DNA of 64,000 nucleotides from Erpobdella octoculata (GCA_963978895.1 OZ022244.1:27444257-27508256); one strand, 5' to 3'; counted from the stretch's first letter, positions 1-36,050 are shown. Program-made: numbers and translations. The notes: a model not told the origin generated them from the sequence alone.

Positions 1-7068
<7,068 letters not shown>

Positions 7069-8890
7069 AACTGCTGCAGCTTCATCTTCTACCTCAACTG
7101 TTTGATGCCCGTAAAAACAAAAAGAAGAAATTCTTCGGAAAAAGTCTGGTTTCGACTCCAACTCAGTGAACACCAGCGATTTTGTGCCCAGATTCAACCG
7201 TATCGAGTGTCGTATATGGGACTATTTCTCGATCTAACGGACTATTTCTTGATGTTATTTTCGGTTCATATTTTTTAACTGAACCATCGGTGATTTTTAT
7301 TAAAAGTTGTCCAAGAAAAATGTGATTAGAAACACAGTAATAGTGATATTGTGACAGACTTTCTCGGGTAAGATTGACTGGGAAGACTGTACCCAGTACC
7401 TAGTACAAACCTATTTTAAAATTCGAGTTATAGACACGCAAACATCAAGTCCCACAGACTTGAGGGCGCTAGTGATATTGCGGTAAATCGTTCGCCTGTT
7501 GGACTATAGGACGGCGTTTCGAACCTAACCGGCTTAACCAACGTCCATACGGGGTGTGGAAGGTAAGCCGCATAAAATTAACTGTTGCTAATCGTTATAG
7601 TGGTTCTCACACAGGCTCCAGTCTTCTAAACCATGTAAATTCAATATTTAAAGACCGAATTGATTAACAATTAAATTAGTACAATGAAATAGCGAAAGAT
7701 ATTAAAGACAAAATTACTATTCGTTTAATAAGTAAAAGAGCAAGGATGCCGATAGACCACAAAACAGGTTGGAGAAATAATCTTTGGTCAAACCTTAAAA
7801 GAACAGGTTTTCTGTCGGAAAAGTCGCGACCAGATCCACTCAGAAGATATCAGTAAACAAGCGCACGCTTGGAACCCCGCGTGGCATAACCTCCTTCTCT
7901 GGTGCACCCCCCCATCACACCACGTTTTTCTTCCCCCCTTGATGCTGGGTGCATAGCTATCAAATAATCACTATTCTATTGAGGTATTTGCAATTTATAG
8001 ACCAATGAGAGTAGACATATATCTGAGAAACAGACGCTTGGATAATCTATTTGTAATTACCATTAATGAACTAATTATTGCTGCTTGACCGATAACACGC
8101 TTTACATGTAATCTCAGTTTAAATGAATTTTTTTCAATACATTCAAGAAAAAATTAAGCAACAAAAATAAGAGACGTTAACTTCAACGAACATGACAACA
8201 ACGATCCTCTCTTAAATCTGGCGAACTGAAAGAAAACCCTCAACAAGGATTAAATCTAAATTTAATCTAACAAAGGTAAATGATAACAGGTTACAACTTC
8301 CAAACAATCCACAAGTCCATAATAGTGATCAAGTCAGTCAGTATGTCCTAAAAATTGATTATAATCAAAATACAAATAGGACTTATGATAAAGTCAGTCA
8401 GCATGTACTAAAAATTGATTATAATCAAAATACAAATAGGACTTCAAGGATGTCCCAGAGGCTTCAGAGACCAACCACGTAGGCATCAAAGAACAGCTAA
8501 CAGATCACTACACCATGATGATGATCAAGTTCAATATGGAGAATAATATGTAACAAGCGATTTATTCTTGGGCACAACCTGGTCTCTAGAGTCTGTTGTT
8601 TTGGCAGTTCAACTAGAATGGCAATTAATAATGCAGCAAATAAACAGCAGCTAATTTGTATTGATATATCATAACGTTATGAACCTCTGGTCGAAAAACG
8701 GTGGCAGAAAAAGAAACTTAGAACAAATAAATAAAATGAATTATCAATTTATTGTGACTATCATCAATGATAATTTATTATAACAACAAGAGTTTAGGAC
8801 AAGACCAGATATATATATATATGTATGAGACAACAGACAAACAAATAACCATTTACACATACAAGAAATTTGATTGAAGAAGTCAACCAC
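7069..8890. other. Convergent intergenic region
   Basis: Lies between the stop of the plus-strand Ig/EGF gene and the 3' end of the minus-strand aconitase copy 1. I see no coding exon. An ATTAAA near 7299 could serve the Ig/EGF gene. At 7460-7525 a stretch resembles a tRNA-derived SINE head (B-box-like TTTCGAACC). A 60-bp direct repeat is listed separately, and a short TA tract lies at 8811-8822. Confidence 0.5.
8331..8446. repeat. Two-unit 60-bp direct repeat
   Basis: The sequence beginning AAGTCAGTCAG at 8331 recurs at 8391 with very few changes, including the shared stretch ATTGATTATAATCAAAATAC. Confidence 0.9.
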
Positions 8891-8899
8891 GCTTTCTTA

Positions 8900-8905
8900 T
8901 TTATT
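8900..8905 (-). terminator. Polyadenylation signal of aconitase copy 1
   Basis: AATAAA on the minus strand, about 120 bp after the stop codon at 9025. It is conserved at the same place in copy 2 (37641-37646). Confidence 0.6.
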
Positions 8906-9024
8906 GAGATATCATGAAAGCAACCGACCAATTATTCAAATACTAAGTTCAGCAGCCAACCAGGTTTGACATCAATGAAACCGAGAACCAGTCGTCAGCT
9001 TCGAAAGTGCAACGCCCCGTCCAA

Positions 9025-25189
<16,165 letters not shown>

Positions 25190-25668
25190 ATCGTTCTGCT
25201 ACAGTGACCAAATTCTAAATTCACAAGCCACGGTTAAAAAATCACACAATACCAGACCTCAAATACAATATTCGTGTTCGAGAAAACTAAAAGTGAATCT
25301 CAGCCTACGGCTTAAATTACAAGTAAATTTAATTGACACAACTTAATTTTATTTTTTATTATGAACAGTTTTAACATTATTTCAATAATTTAAAATAAAA
25401 AAACTTGAAAAACATAACAAAGGGTCACAGATACATTTAATTTAATAATCAAACGCTTTGTAGAGTTAGATAGTTAGAACTTCCGGTTCAGCGCTGTAAT
25501 GGCGTTTCGGTCTGAACGAAATTGAATTCGATTTGTTTTTGTTCCTTGCGGAGACTGTGAGTTTTTTTCTTTACCATTCTTTTTTCTTAACTTTTCTTTT
25601 TCTTATAATGTATTCTAGGGATTTCTTGTTAGGCTTTTCTCAATCTTCTACTCTGTTCGACGTAGGAT

Positions 25669-28311
25669 CAGTAGCGGATATTAGTTTTATGGCGTGGGGG
25701 CGAAGAGAATTTCATGGGGCGCCACCAAATTTTAAAATACTTATTTTTAGTAGTATTGAGTACATTTGAAAAACTAATTTGTTAAATTTATTCTAATAAC
25801 CGAACACGTCAAAAATAGATTCAACAATCTAAATCTAAACATTCAATCTAAACAGAATGTTTTAAAAGACAACAATTCTCAAAAAATTCCAGTGTTTGTA
25901 CTTTTTTTTATCATCATCACTAAAACAAGAATGCTTTCTGTCTCACCTGAATGAATGACAAACATTGTTTTGCTAGGAACAACGCTTAATTTCTGAAGAA
26001 AATTCAACGGATTGAACTACTGTTATTTTTTATTTTGGTCATAAATTATGTTAATTTAAAAGTTTGACAATGTTAAACGTGGCGTTAATCCAAAAATCTT
26101 CTAAGCCAAAAATCATTTTATTCAATTTTATCCAACTCACTCGTGGGCCCATTTTGACAGAACAACCAAAGGCAGCCATTTATAGGCGCCTACCCTCACC
26201 CCTTGCAGACGCTGGTGACGCCGGCGAGATTCAAACCGCCGGCTCTCAGGTCCACATTTACTAGCATCTACCTTAAGACCTTCTTCTTTTGCCAGTTTAG
26301 GCCTAGATGCTCCACTCAAATTATTACCTGATTTGCGTTCATACCATCACGGACTGATTCAGCCATGATTGTTATTTTAATATTATTGTAAACGGGCGGC
26401 GCCAGGAATTTTGTTCTGGGGGGTCCAAAATGTTCAAGGAGGTCGTTGTAATTACTAGATTTAACAAAAATTAAAATGTATTTAATTAACACAAAATATA
26501 AGTTCAAAAAACATAAACAAAGCTAACAAAATTATTATTCAATAATCATCATTAAAATATTTACATTGTAAACAGAAAAAAACAATGAATTATCATCAAA
26601 AAACACTGAATCATCATCAAACTTTACAGAATATTCAGGAATAACTACTATAATATAGTTAAACTCTATGCACCAAAACATATGGGCTTTTTAATTACAG
26701 TGGCAGTGTCCGTTAGATGGAAAGACATTTGTCAACAGCCATTAACTTTTGTACAGAATCAAGATTTGATTTTTCAGTCAAAGTTAACATCGAGTCTTCT
26801 AATCTGTCAGACCCCATATTTGACTGCCAATTTGATCAAATCAAATCATTGAAGTTAATAAAAATATCAAAGCATAAAAAGATTTGTAAACTAAACTCTA
26901 TTTCAGTTTCCCTATTTTAGTTACTAGTTTCTGAAGGGTTGTCGGGGTAGAAGTTCAGCCACCTCCTTGTAGCTTGCCTTATGCGGCATTATCAATTGGC
27001 CCTCTGCCACACAGATATCTGCATCCAGTTGAGCTAATGAGGCCAAGCATCTCTCTGACAGTACTTTCAAAAACAATTTCAAATTGCACGACAGAAAAAA
27101 TCAGCTTCAACACTGTTGTAATTCAGAGTTGAACCTCGATTTCAGGGATGAAGCAAATGAGTCCAAAACGGGAATAAAAAAATTGACTCTTATTTCGTTT
27201 TTAATATCTTCTGGCAAACTGAAGTAAGTGCATACAATGATTTAGTAAAAAAATAAATCTATAGCAAAACCTTGCAATGCTTATGGTTTTGCTATTTTTC
27301 TGTCACGACCAGCCAAAAGCGATGTTTTTAACTTTTCGAAGGTTTTTGAAACATCAGAATTTCAATTTTCAGCTCTTTTTCATGCGTTTAACAACTTTCA
27401 CAAGCAGTAACAGTCAAGTCAATAGCACTGGCCTGCAGTGCCTCGGACCATGGACTTCTTAATATAAGACCAGGACAGCCAACTCAAAGCCAAATTATAT
27501 TAAGAAGTCCATGCTTGGACACAGCATTAGATAACATAAATAAGTGCATTAAAAATGCGGTCCAAACACAAATTTTTGAGTTTTCGCTGCTGACAGTAAA
27601 CCCGAAATCTACATTATTTGGATGTTGAGTAAACTTATGATAGCCAGAAGAAGACACCGGTGAACTATTTTCAAACTTACACATCTAGCTGACCATCTTG
27701 TTGAGGATAGTGTTGTTGTAGACGACCTAGTTTTATAACTTCTTTAAAACCGCCTTACTTCTTTTCTTATTCTCTTCGTGGATATTTTACCTAGTTTACA
27801 CACGTGAGCAATATTCTTATACCTACACTGATTAGCCCAAAATGAGTCAATAACCCCCCCCCCCCCCATCTAGTAAAAAAAGTCCTCGAATTTGCAAAAA
27901 CCACACGGGTGGTACACGTTGGAGCTTGGGAGTCCGGACCCCCCGCCCAGCGCCGCGCCTGATTGTAAAGCTTGTTGACTGGCTGGAAGAAATCCGACAC
28001 TGGCTGGAGAGCTGAGCCGGTTGAACTTTGGACAATTTGAGATAAATCCTTAACAGTTTCAGGCATCCCACCACATATATATCCATCCATGCTGGAGCAG
28101 CATTGTGGTTGCATCAGCTGGATAATATAACATTATAGACAGTAATGCGACTTAATGCACACATTCATAAAAGATCACTAGCTTCAGCACTTGTGATTTT
28201 CAGTGTTCATAGAAGGCGGACATTTTTTAGCGGGGCACCAAGGGGCGCCATTTAGGACCCGGCGGGGGGGGGACAGGCCGCCCTTCCGGGCCTATAGCTG
28301 AATCCGTACTG
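25669..28311 (-). mobile_element. hAT element 1, target duplication CGTAGGAT
   Basis: CGTAGGAT flanks both ends (25661-25668 and 28312-28319). Ends are CAGTAGCGGATA and, reverse-complemented, CAGTACGGATTC: the CAG start and 8-bp duplication typical of hAT. G-runs sit near the right end. A minus-strand ORF (28114 down, MDGYICGGMPETVKDL..FQPVNKLYN) resumes beyond element 2 as IKITIMAESVRDGMNANQ. Its identity is unknown. Confidence 0.85.
26393..27961 (-). mobile_element. hAT element 2 nested in element 1, target duplication ATTGTAAA
   Basis: ATTGTAAA lies at 26385-26392 and 27962-27969. Ends are CGGGCGGCGCCAGG (first A mutated) and, in reverse, CAGGCGCGGCGCTGGG. A long C-run is at 27850. Only fragments resembling decayed coding sequence remain inside (for example minus strand near 26940-27120). 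Confidence 0.8.
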
Positions 28312-28565
28312 CGTAGGATCTATTATTTTAATATTCTTAACTTAAACTATATTAGAAAATTTAAACGTATATCTAATTGTAATTCTTCTTCTTCTTCTTC
28401 TGATAATTCTATATTAAAACCTCTTCATAAAATAAAAGATCTTAAATCTAATAATAATCATAATAATCCTTGTCTTAACATAGCTTCTCTCAATACTCGT
28501 TCTCTAAATAATAAATCACCGTATATTTCTGAGCTGGCCCTGTCTAACTGTCTTTATCTCTTGGC

Positions 28566-29672
28566 CAGGGGCGTCGTTTCAGCAAAACCTTAGGGGCGGG
28601 AGGGGGGGGGGCAAAAAATTATAAAACCCACAGATTCCGAAATTTTATTTTTTAATGCTATATTTTTCTTCCAAACATAGCAGATAGCCGGGGAGGGGGT
28701 AGTCGTAGATACTTTTCATAAAATTTATTAAAACGACACTTTCTCCAAAAAAACTGGGGCTGGAGAAAAAAGTAAGTTATAGCCAGTGACAGATTTATGG
28801 GAGGACCCATATCGTGTGCCTAATTTTTGAAGCAAAAGTGTTTAAGGTTTTCACAAAAATTTTGGAAAAGTACCTACTACAATTGCTCCTCCCAATCATC
28901 AGCTCTGTTTGGTGGAAAAAGTTATAGATATGATTTTCTAGGGGCTTATTCTTTAGACTTTGCCCAGGGTGCCAAAAACTCTTGCTTCGCCACTGCAGTT
29001 ACTGGGTTGTCTTGACCTAATTTTCAAACGTGTGTTAATATTGGTGTAAGCAGCTTTACCAAATGTGTTTATTTTTTTATAAAATCCATGCATAGACCGA
29101 TTTTTTTAAACCTGGCCAGTTATATAGATACAAAATCCTAAGCCCGGTCCTGCTCATTTTACTTTACCACAAAAACCCATGGCTCAGTTAAATAGCCTCG
29201 ATCCATGCTAATTTTGGTCTGGCCCGTTTGATAACCCTTATATAAAGTCCCGCACCAAACAGGGTTCTAGTTTGGTACCAACTCTGATCAATGTTTTGTG
29301 AGTACAATTTTTTTTAGGTCACAATGATGAAATGGAAAAACTCATTGTAAAAAATTAGTTTTCTTTACGAATATTTTAATTTTTTTAACTGAAATTATAC
29401 AATGCCTACTGCCTATTTGCTAACGCAAGGCGCTACCCTATGTTCCCAAAATTAGCATCCAGCTTTGATAGCTACTTAAAAAATTCCAAACAATAAACAC
29501 TTTTCTCCTAAAAGAGCAGATGGCTGGGAGGGAATATTCGCAGCTATTTAAAAAAAACTTCTTCAAAATCTTCTCCAAAAACTTTGTAGCTATTTGTTTT
29601 CGAAAATACATTTTTTTCGCTAAATCCTTAGGGAGGCAATTGCCCCCCTGTCCCCCGTAAATGACGCCCCTG
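28566..29672. mobile_element. hAT element 3, target duplication CTCTTGGC/CTCTTGAC
   Basis: Inverted ends CAGGGGCGTCGTTT and CAGGGGCGTCATTT. The 8-bp duplications differ at one base. Internal G-tracts and AT-rich sequence, no transposase motif. The remnant at 5153-5509 belongs to the same family. Confidence 0.85.
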
Positions 29673-30315
29673 CTCTTGACTCTTTCTCCTGACTGTGAGA
29701 CCTGGCATAAATCTGCTTCTTCTTCTCTCATTGCATCTATTCCTACTGGTTTTTTTGTTGTTGAGCAGGCTATGCCTACTGTTGATCAGGGCCGTAACCA
29801 GGAATTTGGAAGCGGGGGCCCAAGAACTTTTGGAGGGGGAACTGTATACATTTTCTGTTTACATAAGTTGCACATTCCAGCGATTTGACCCTCAAAATGT
29901 CCTTCACGCAAAAAACAGGTTTAACGATTAAAATTTGAATCTTATTCTACAATATTTAAATGAATTTGAAAATATTCTGAATCAACATAAGAACTTCCCG
30001 GAACAAGTAAATAAAACAATAACACAACATTTAAAAACGATTATAATTTACACAAAAAAACTTTATAAAAAAAAACACATCACAATCACATGGGCCATAA
30101 TGTCAGAGAACAATGCGGTTCGATTTCTGGGCTCTGGGCAAACTTTTCTACAAAACTGTTCAGATCTACTTTTAGCATAAAATCCTTCTCAAAAGCAAGT
30201 AGTACTAGTTCAAAATTATGCTCAATGCAATAAGGTCGCTAAATCCGCGCGAGAATGGAGAAACTGCTCTTGCACGTAGCAGTCGACACGCCGATGGTGC
30301 ATGCTCCGGCATATA

Positions 30316-32034
30316 CAGCCCCGCAACTAGACGTCATGCTCTGGGGGGGCGAGCTATCTCTAAAGGGGGGCGAAATGAAAATGGCCAAAAAATCACTAAA
30401 ATTATATCGGGAGTTGAAAAGACAATGTAAATATTATATGTAAAACCAAGGTGCATCAGCAACACCCATATTGTTTATTATTTTTATGACTTCATTTTGG
30501 ATTTGCTGGAATAGTTTATAAAAATAAAATGACAAAAAGTGCAATAAATAAAAATAATCAATATTTATCGTAAATCTTTGCATTACAAAATTACTTTTCT
30601 GTTTTGTTTTGTAATTTAAACACAATCTTTCATTTTATATAGATACACTTCAAGCTTCTATTCTGATATTTTAGATTTTTGAGGTTGGATAGGCTAACTA
30701 GTGGGCCCCCTGAAGTGGTTTAACATGTATGGATAAACTACTTCCGGATAGCCCCCTCTCCCGGTCATCAGCTATCAGTTTTTATACAGAAAAAATAAAA
30801 AAGTGGCTTTGAAAATATTTTGAAAAAGCAGCTCCGACTAACCCCCCGGTCATCAGTTTTTTGGAGGAAAAATTAAAGAAAGGCTTTAAAAAGTTTTAGA
30901 TTTTTTTTCAAATATAAGTGGGCCGTGAGAAAACGTTGCATCCCAAGATTTTGCTGAGATGTTTGCAGTGATGCGTTAATAAGTTAACCGCATTGGATAA
31001 AAAATACACTATATTGCAGGTGTGTTGATAGATACCCAGCATTCCCAATTTTGTGACTATTCCTGAATACGCTGCTTTAGCCAGCTATGTACCAGAATAA
31101 CGGTTTACAGGCTTATAAAGTTCAAAAAGGTACTTAACTTAGAATTTTTCAGTAAGGGGGGAGGGCGAAATACACTGCCTTATCTAGCTAAACACTATAT
31201 AACAGGTTTATAAAGTTAAAAAAAGTACATGTCTTAGAATTTTTCGGGGGGGGGGCGAAATTCGCTGCCTTATCGAGCTATGAACTTGTATACAGGTTCG
31301 AAAAAATAGGTACGTATCTTAGAATTTGGGGGGGGGGGGCGAAATCTGCTGCCTTATCCAGTTATGAACTTGTATAATGGTTAACAGGTTTGAAAAAGTA
31401 GGTACATATCATAGAATTTGGGGGGGGCAAAATCCGCTGCCTTATCCAGTTATGAACTTTTATAACAGTTTACAGGTTTATAAAGTTCGAAAAAGTAGGT
31501 ACATATCTTAGAATTGGGGGGGGGGGAGAAATACGCTGTTTTATCCAGCTAATAACAGGTTTATAAAGTTCAAAAAAGTACATGTCTTAGAATTTTTCAG
31601 GAGGGGGGTGAAATCCGCTCCCTTATTATCGAGCTATGAACATGTATACAGGTTCGAAAAAATAGGTACATATCTTGAATTTGGGGGGGCGAAATCCGCT
31701 GCCTTATCCAGTTATGAACTTTTATAACGGTTTACCGGCTTATAAAGTTCAAAACATTACATGCCTTAGAATTTTTCAGGAGGGGGGCGAAATCCGCTGC
31801 CTTATCCAGTTATGAGCTTGTATAACGGTTGAAAGGTTTATAAAGTTCGAAAAAGTAAGTACATATCTTAGAATTGGGGGGGCGAAATACGCTGTTTTAT
31901 CCAGCTATTTACTTGTGTAACGGTTAACAGGTTTATAAATTTCAAAAAACTACATACCTTAAAATTTTCTAGGGGGGGCGAAATATCTTATAGGGGGGCT
32001 TTGCCCCCCCTCGCCCCCCGTAGTTGCGGGCCTG
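30316..32034. mobile_element. hAT element 5 (non-autonomous), perfect target duplication GGCATATA
   Basis: GGCATATA lies at 30308-30315 and 32035-32042. Ends are CAGCCCCGCAACTA and, in reverse, CAGGCCCGCAACTA. The interior is mostly the tandem array at 31135-31985. It splits the transposase of element 4. Confidence 0.9.
31135..31985. repeat. Tandem array of about 90-120-bp units with poly-G
   Basis: About eight imperfect units. Each has a run of 6-10 G, then CGAAATCCGCTGCCTTATCC, then GTTATGAACTTGTATAACGG and AGGTTTATAAAGTTC. It forms the body of hAT element 5. Confidence 0.85.
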
Positions 32035-33581
32035 GGCATATAGCTAATACACATTTGGAAATGCATCACGGTACTGCAGCATGCATATGTTGCATCTTCC
32101 AACGACGAATTTGGCTGGAATTTGTTACGGCACAGTCGCATTGCAATAAGAAATTCGCCAGCGAGAGCATCTTGGTCGAGGCAAAGGAGCCGGCTAAGTG
32201 GTTCCAAGCACACTTCTCAACAAGAAAGTTCTGAGATGATCAAACGAGGGATTCTAAATCTTGAAACGAAGCCAAGTTGGACTCGTCAAATGGGTGGTTC
32301 ATTTCAAAAATGGACAGAATCTATGATGTTGTAGAAAGCACGCCTCATGAGCTCGCGTAAATTAACTTTAGAACCAATAACATGGTATTGACACAAAGTG
32401 GAGGTGACCACAGAGCCGAACAGCCAGGTACTCTGAGCTCGTTTGCGCTTTACTGATATTACACGGTCATGCTCATTTGATGGAAAGCCAGCAGCATCTG
32501 CCATTTGATCAAAGAAGGGTCTCTTTAGCTGTGGAGATCAGTTCCATAGCAAGAGACATTGCACGAGCGACCTTGCAACAAAGCATTGACTGGTGACAGC
32601 AAGCTCAGTATTTTGACAAGAACATTTGAAAAAAATTCCGATTTTAAAACTTTGTTGAGCAACCCCGCTACTTCAACCGACACATCAGTCGGAGCTTTTT
32701 CCGACTTGGCAACAATTTTGAGGCTCTGCAAACGTTCTTCTCTGTTGTTTTTGACAACCATTACAGATTGATAGTGGCCAGTCCATCTTTGAGCAATTAA
32801 CCGCTTTATTGTGTTAAAAAATAATGCAATGTTTGTCACCAAATTTTGGCGGAAAAACACATACAGTTGCTCACATAAACTGAAAAAAAAATTCACCTTT
32901 ATTTCTGATTCCATAGCGTGCGCAACCATAAGATGGAGTTGGTGATTATAGTAGTACACGTACAGAATTCGGCGGCCCAGAGTGTTTTGCAATATTTTCT
33001 GGAGGGAGACCACCCTTTTCCGCCGCTCATTACACTGGCTCCGTGATAACACTGACTCAAAATTCGAGGAGTCCAACTGCTGGGCCTGAAGCTCTGTAAG
33101 CAACGAACGTGTCAGGCTTTTAGCATCTGACTCACTAGCCTTGATTATTGAGATTATGTGCTCTATTGCCTTTCCACCACGCACATAGCGGATGACAATC
33201 GACATATCCTCGACATTGCACTGATCTCGAGTTTCGTTGCACTTGCGAATACCAGTTAATGTCAGAATCTTTGCATTCTTCGACAATCACTACTTGTACC
33301 ATCTGTGCCATCAATTCGATTACCTTGTTTTGGATAAGAGGCGACAAGTACTTGGCATTTTGAGACATGTTTTTTAAAGTCCTACTCAATTTATCATCCC
33401 TTGCCATAGCAAATTCGAACAACTTATTAAATAAGCCACCTACATTTGCTATGTTGAACTGTACAGCAATACAAGAAACTGGGGACCCGACCAATACTGG
33501 GGGTCTGGGCCCTCCCGGCCCTATAGCTGGTTACGGCCCTGTTGTTGATCCTTTGTCTGCTCGACATTCTTCCTATGGTGG

Positions 33582-34290
33582 CAGCGGTGCATCCAGGAAT
33601 TTCGTAAGAGGGGGGCCCAAAATTTTGTTTCAGTTTTTTTAATTTTGATTGTTGGTCCAAGGTCTAGTTGTTTTCTGTGCCAAAATACAATCAGTAAATT
33701 CGTGGAGCTTTACCCTATTAGTGGTATTGATACAATGTTGATTCCCTCATAGCTGTCTACATCAAAGTTATTATTTATTGCACAAAAATAAAACAAAATT
33801 CTACACACCCCATTTTGGACATTTTTTTTTACTAATCCTGTACTGCCCCTGCAATATGATTAAATCATTCACTCTCCTTATACCCAGTGGTAACATGAGC
33901 CACATTAAATGTCTTAGCGGACCACTTTGGAGCACAGGCCATGGTTTGTGAGCCCCTGGTTTTAATGCATTCGTTACTGGGTGTGATGTTGATGCAATCG
34001 GGCTTCCGATGTCCAACACTAAACTAACGGAGAATAAGGTGCTACTATGAAATTGATTCCATTTATTAATAACAATTAATTAGAACAATAAAACAACAAA
34101 ATAATTGTGCGCTGTTGATAATAAGAAAAATAATAATAATGATTAATGGAGTTTTCATTAATATTATAGAAATGTTCTGTTCTATTTTCACTGTTACCTA
34201 ATATAATTGTGAGTAAATTTGTGAGTGGTGAGCAATCATATATATATATATATGCATGTAAATTATGTATTGCTGTATATGTGTGTGTGC
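33582..34290. mobile_element. Probable further hAT left end, right end not found
   Basis: CAGCGGTGCATCCAGGAATT followed by G-rich GGCCC interrupts the LINE at 33582, like the left ends of the neighbouring hATs. I could not find a matching right end or an 8-bp duplication of TATGGTGG, so the extent is a guess. Confidence 0.35.
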
Positions 34291-34293
34291 AAC

Positions 34294-35654
34294 CAGAGGG
34301 TATGGCAGGCATGGCACGTGCCCTGGGCGCCACCTGAAGAGGGGCGCAAAGAAAGCGCCTAACGTGTAAATACGCAAATGAAAATTAAAAAAATATTTTT
34401 ATAGATATAAATATGTTTATCAATAAAGAAGAAGTAATGATGGTAACTTTTTTCGGAATCATCGATGCGTTTTATGTTTTCTTCTCTCGCTCAACCCAGC
34501 GTTGAGAAATGCTGAAAGCTGTTGTACCCGTGGCTTTAAAGTCTGACTCCAATACAAGGTGGAGCGCAAAAACGGAGCAATAGCAAATAGTGGACGTTTT
34601 CCAGAACATAATGGACGATGAAAGCGCGACTAGTGAAACTAAAAGCGACGCAAAACAACTCTATAATAACATATGACTTTCTAATGTTGCAAGGGTTTTG
34701 GAACAAGATCTTAATTCGTATTGGTATTGACCACGTTCAAAAGAGGTTGCAGGATCATAAAATAAACTTTCATGAAGCAGCTTTAGATTTAAAAGTTTTC
34801 CAAAATTATTTTCATGATGAAAGAGAAGTGTTAGTGACTCACTAAAAGAATGAATTTGAATTTGCAATGAATGGGACATTGAATTTGAAAGGCGTCAAAG
34901 AAGAAAGAAAAGAATGAAAGGCGAAACATCGAGAGATGCTAAAGAAAAAATTGAAAGAGTTATTAAAGGGACTGTCAACCGTCTATTCAATGAATTAAAA
35001 AGTAGAAACATTCGTTTACAAGAAATTGATGAAAAATTTGGATTTTTCTTGATATGGAAGGGTTGTGTTTTAAAGCCGAAACAAGCTACTTAAAAGATCG
35101 TTGTGAAAAATTTGGAAAAGCCTACAGTTGTGATGTGGATTGGCAAGAATTATATGAAGAAAGTTTGGATTTATGAACGCTGCTCACAAGCCGTACCGAA
35201 AAATATCAAGCCCCCGAACAATTACGTAATTTTATAGATCAGTATGGAGATGAAAACGTTTTTCCCGATATGCATATAGCATTGCAAATATTGCTGACAA
35301 CCAGGGTTTCTATTGCCAGTTGCGAAAGATCATTTAGCAAATTAAAATTGATACTTTCACATTTGAGAGCCTCGATGGGCCAAAGTCGATTATGTGATCT
35401 TGCTTTACTTAGCATAGCATAAAACGAGAAAGGCCCGAAGAAATTGACTTTGATAATATAATTAAACAATTGCGTCAGCTAAGGCAAGAAAGATAAATTT
35501 GTAATAAAGTTTTAATAGATTTAACTTGTGTGATTTTTTTACCCAATTCTAGAGTAGTTTTTTTTTATAAAATAAAACGTTAGTAACCTATCGTCGGAGA
35601 GGGGCGCAAGATCGGTGTTTGCCATAGGCGCCATTTACCCTAGGTACGCCACTG
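34294..35654 (+). mobile_element. hAT element 6, perfect target duplication TGTGCAAC
   Basis: TGTGCAAC lies at 34286-34293 and 35655-35662. The left end is CAGAGGGTATGGC; the right end in reverse is CAGTGGCGTACC. GGCGCCA and GGGGCGC motifs sit just inside both ends. It contains plus-strand transposase remnants. Confidence 0.88.
34618..35480 (+). pseudogene. hAT transposase C-terminal half (element 6)
   Basis: Broken frames. The last part reads CDVDWQELYEESLDL, then after a stop PDMHIALQILLTT, VSIASCERSFSKLKLI and LRASMGQSRLCDLALLSIA. This is the hAT dimerisation domain (ERSFS-K and S-M-Q-R-L-LALL pattern). Confidence 0.85.
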
Positions 35655-36050
35655 TGTGCAACCATGGTTTACGTACATATTGCTCTGTTTATTGAATATC
35701 GATATATCGTTTCTTCACAGCCTTCGATAAATCCATCTGTTGGGTTACGACGTTCGAAGATACCATTACAGGGGACGAAGGACTGGTCGTCGTTCTTGCT
35801 CTTTCACTCCGGGACTTCTGACTCTTTCCTCTAAAGACACTCTTGCATTACCAGCCTCATCTTCATCTTTATCTACTTCTGTTTCTCCTTTGGCACCCGG
35901 ATATTAGAAACTACTGACTTTAAAACATCTTTAAAAACTTATTTACTTAATAACGTTTAAAACTTTTAAATTTATATTATTTAACGCCGTCGCCTTTGGG
36001 CAAAACTTGTTTTGTTGTAGGCGACTAATAAATTTTAGTTGAATTGAATT

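Larger units (their letters stand above)
30218..33494 (-). pseudogene. hAT transposase (ZMYM1/DUF4371 type), split by element 5
   Basis: From 33494 down: an N-terminal stretch with a frameshift near 33250 (NAKYLSPLIQNKVIELMAQ, then RNETRDQ-like CNETRDQCNVEDMSIVIRYV), then HQLHLMVAHAMES and QRWTGHYQSVMVV. Near 32450 is VKRKRAQSTWLFGSVVTST. Element 5 (30316-32034) intervenes. The C-terminal dimerisation piece resumes at about 30307 as VSTATCKSSFSILARI. Stops and frameshifts show a dead gene. Order and motifs fit hAT transposases of the ZMYM1 group. Confidence 0.78.
29787..33541 (-). mobile_element. hAT element 4 with decayed ZMYM1/DUF4371-type transposase, target duplication CTGTTGAT/TTGTTGAT
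   Basis: Perfect 15-bp inverted ends CAGGGCCGTAACCAG. Duplications at 29779-29786 and 33542-33549 match at 7 of 8 bases. It carries a minus-strand transposase, and element 5 is nested inside it. Confidence 0.9.
25530..36050 (+). mobile_element. Decayed LINE split into pieces by hAT elements
   Basis: Endonuclease-region pieces lie at about 25530-25668, 28312-28565, 29673-29786 and 33542-33581 (YSRDFLLGFSQSS, NIASLNTRSLNNK, LIASIPTGFFVVEQA, DPLSARHSSYGG). Frames join across the insertion points when one target-duplication copy is removed. A 3' end at about 35740-36050 reads TTDFKTSLKTYLLNNV and ends GACTAATAAATTTTAGTTG, like the other LINE tails here. Most of the RT is missing. Confidence 0.75.

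Noticed and set aside
25500..25527. Short plus-strand ATGGCGTTTCGGTCTGAACG
   Set aside because: Stop after eight codons, no downstream continuation seen; probably LINE 5' sequence.
26316..26507. MAESVRDGMNANQ followed by GTAATA, considered as an aconitase first exon
   Set aside because: It lies in hAT element 1 outside the duplicated unit; the MLSKK exon is conserved in both copies and fits the phase.
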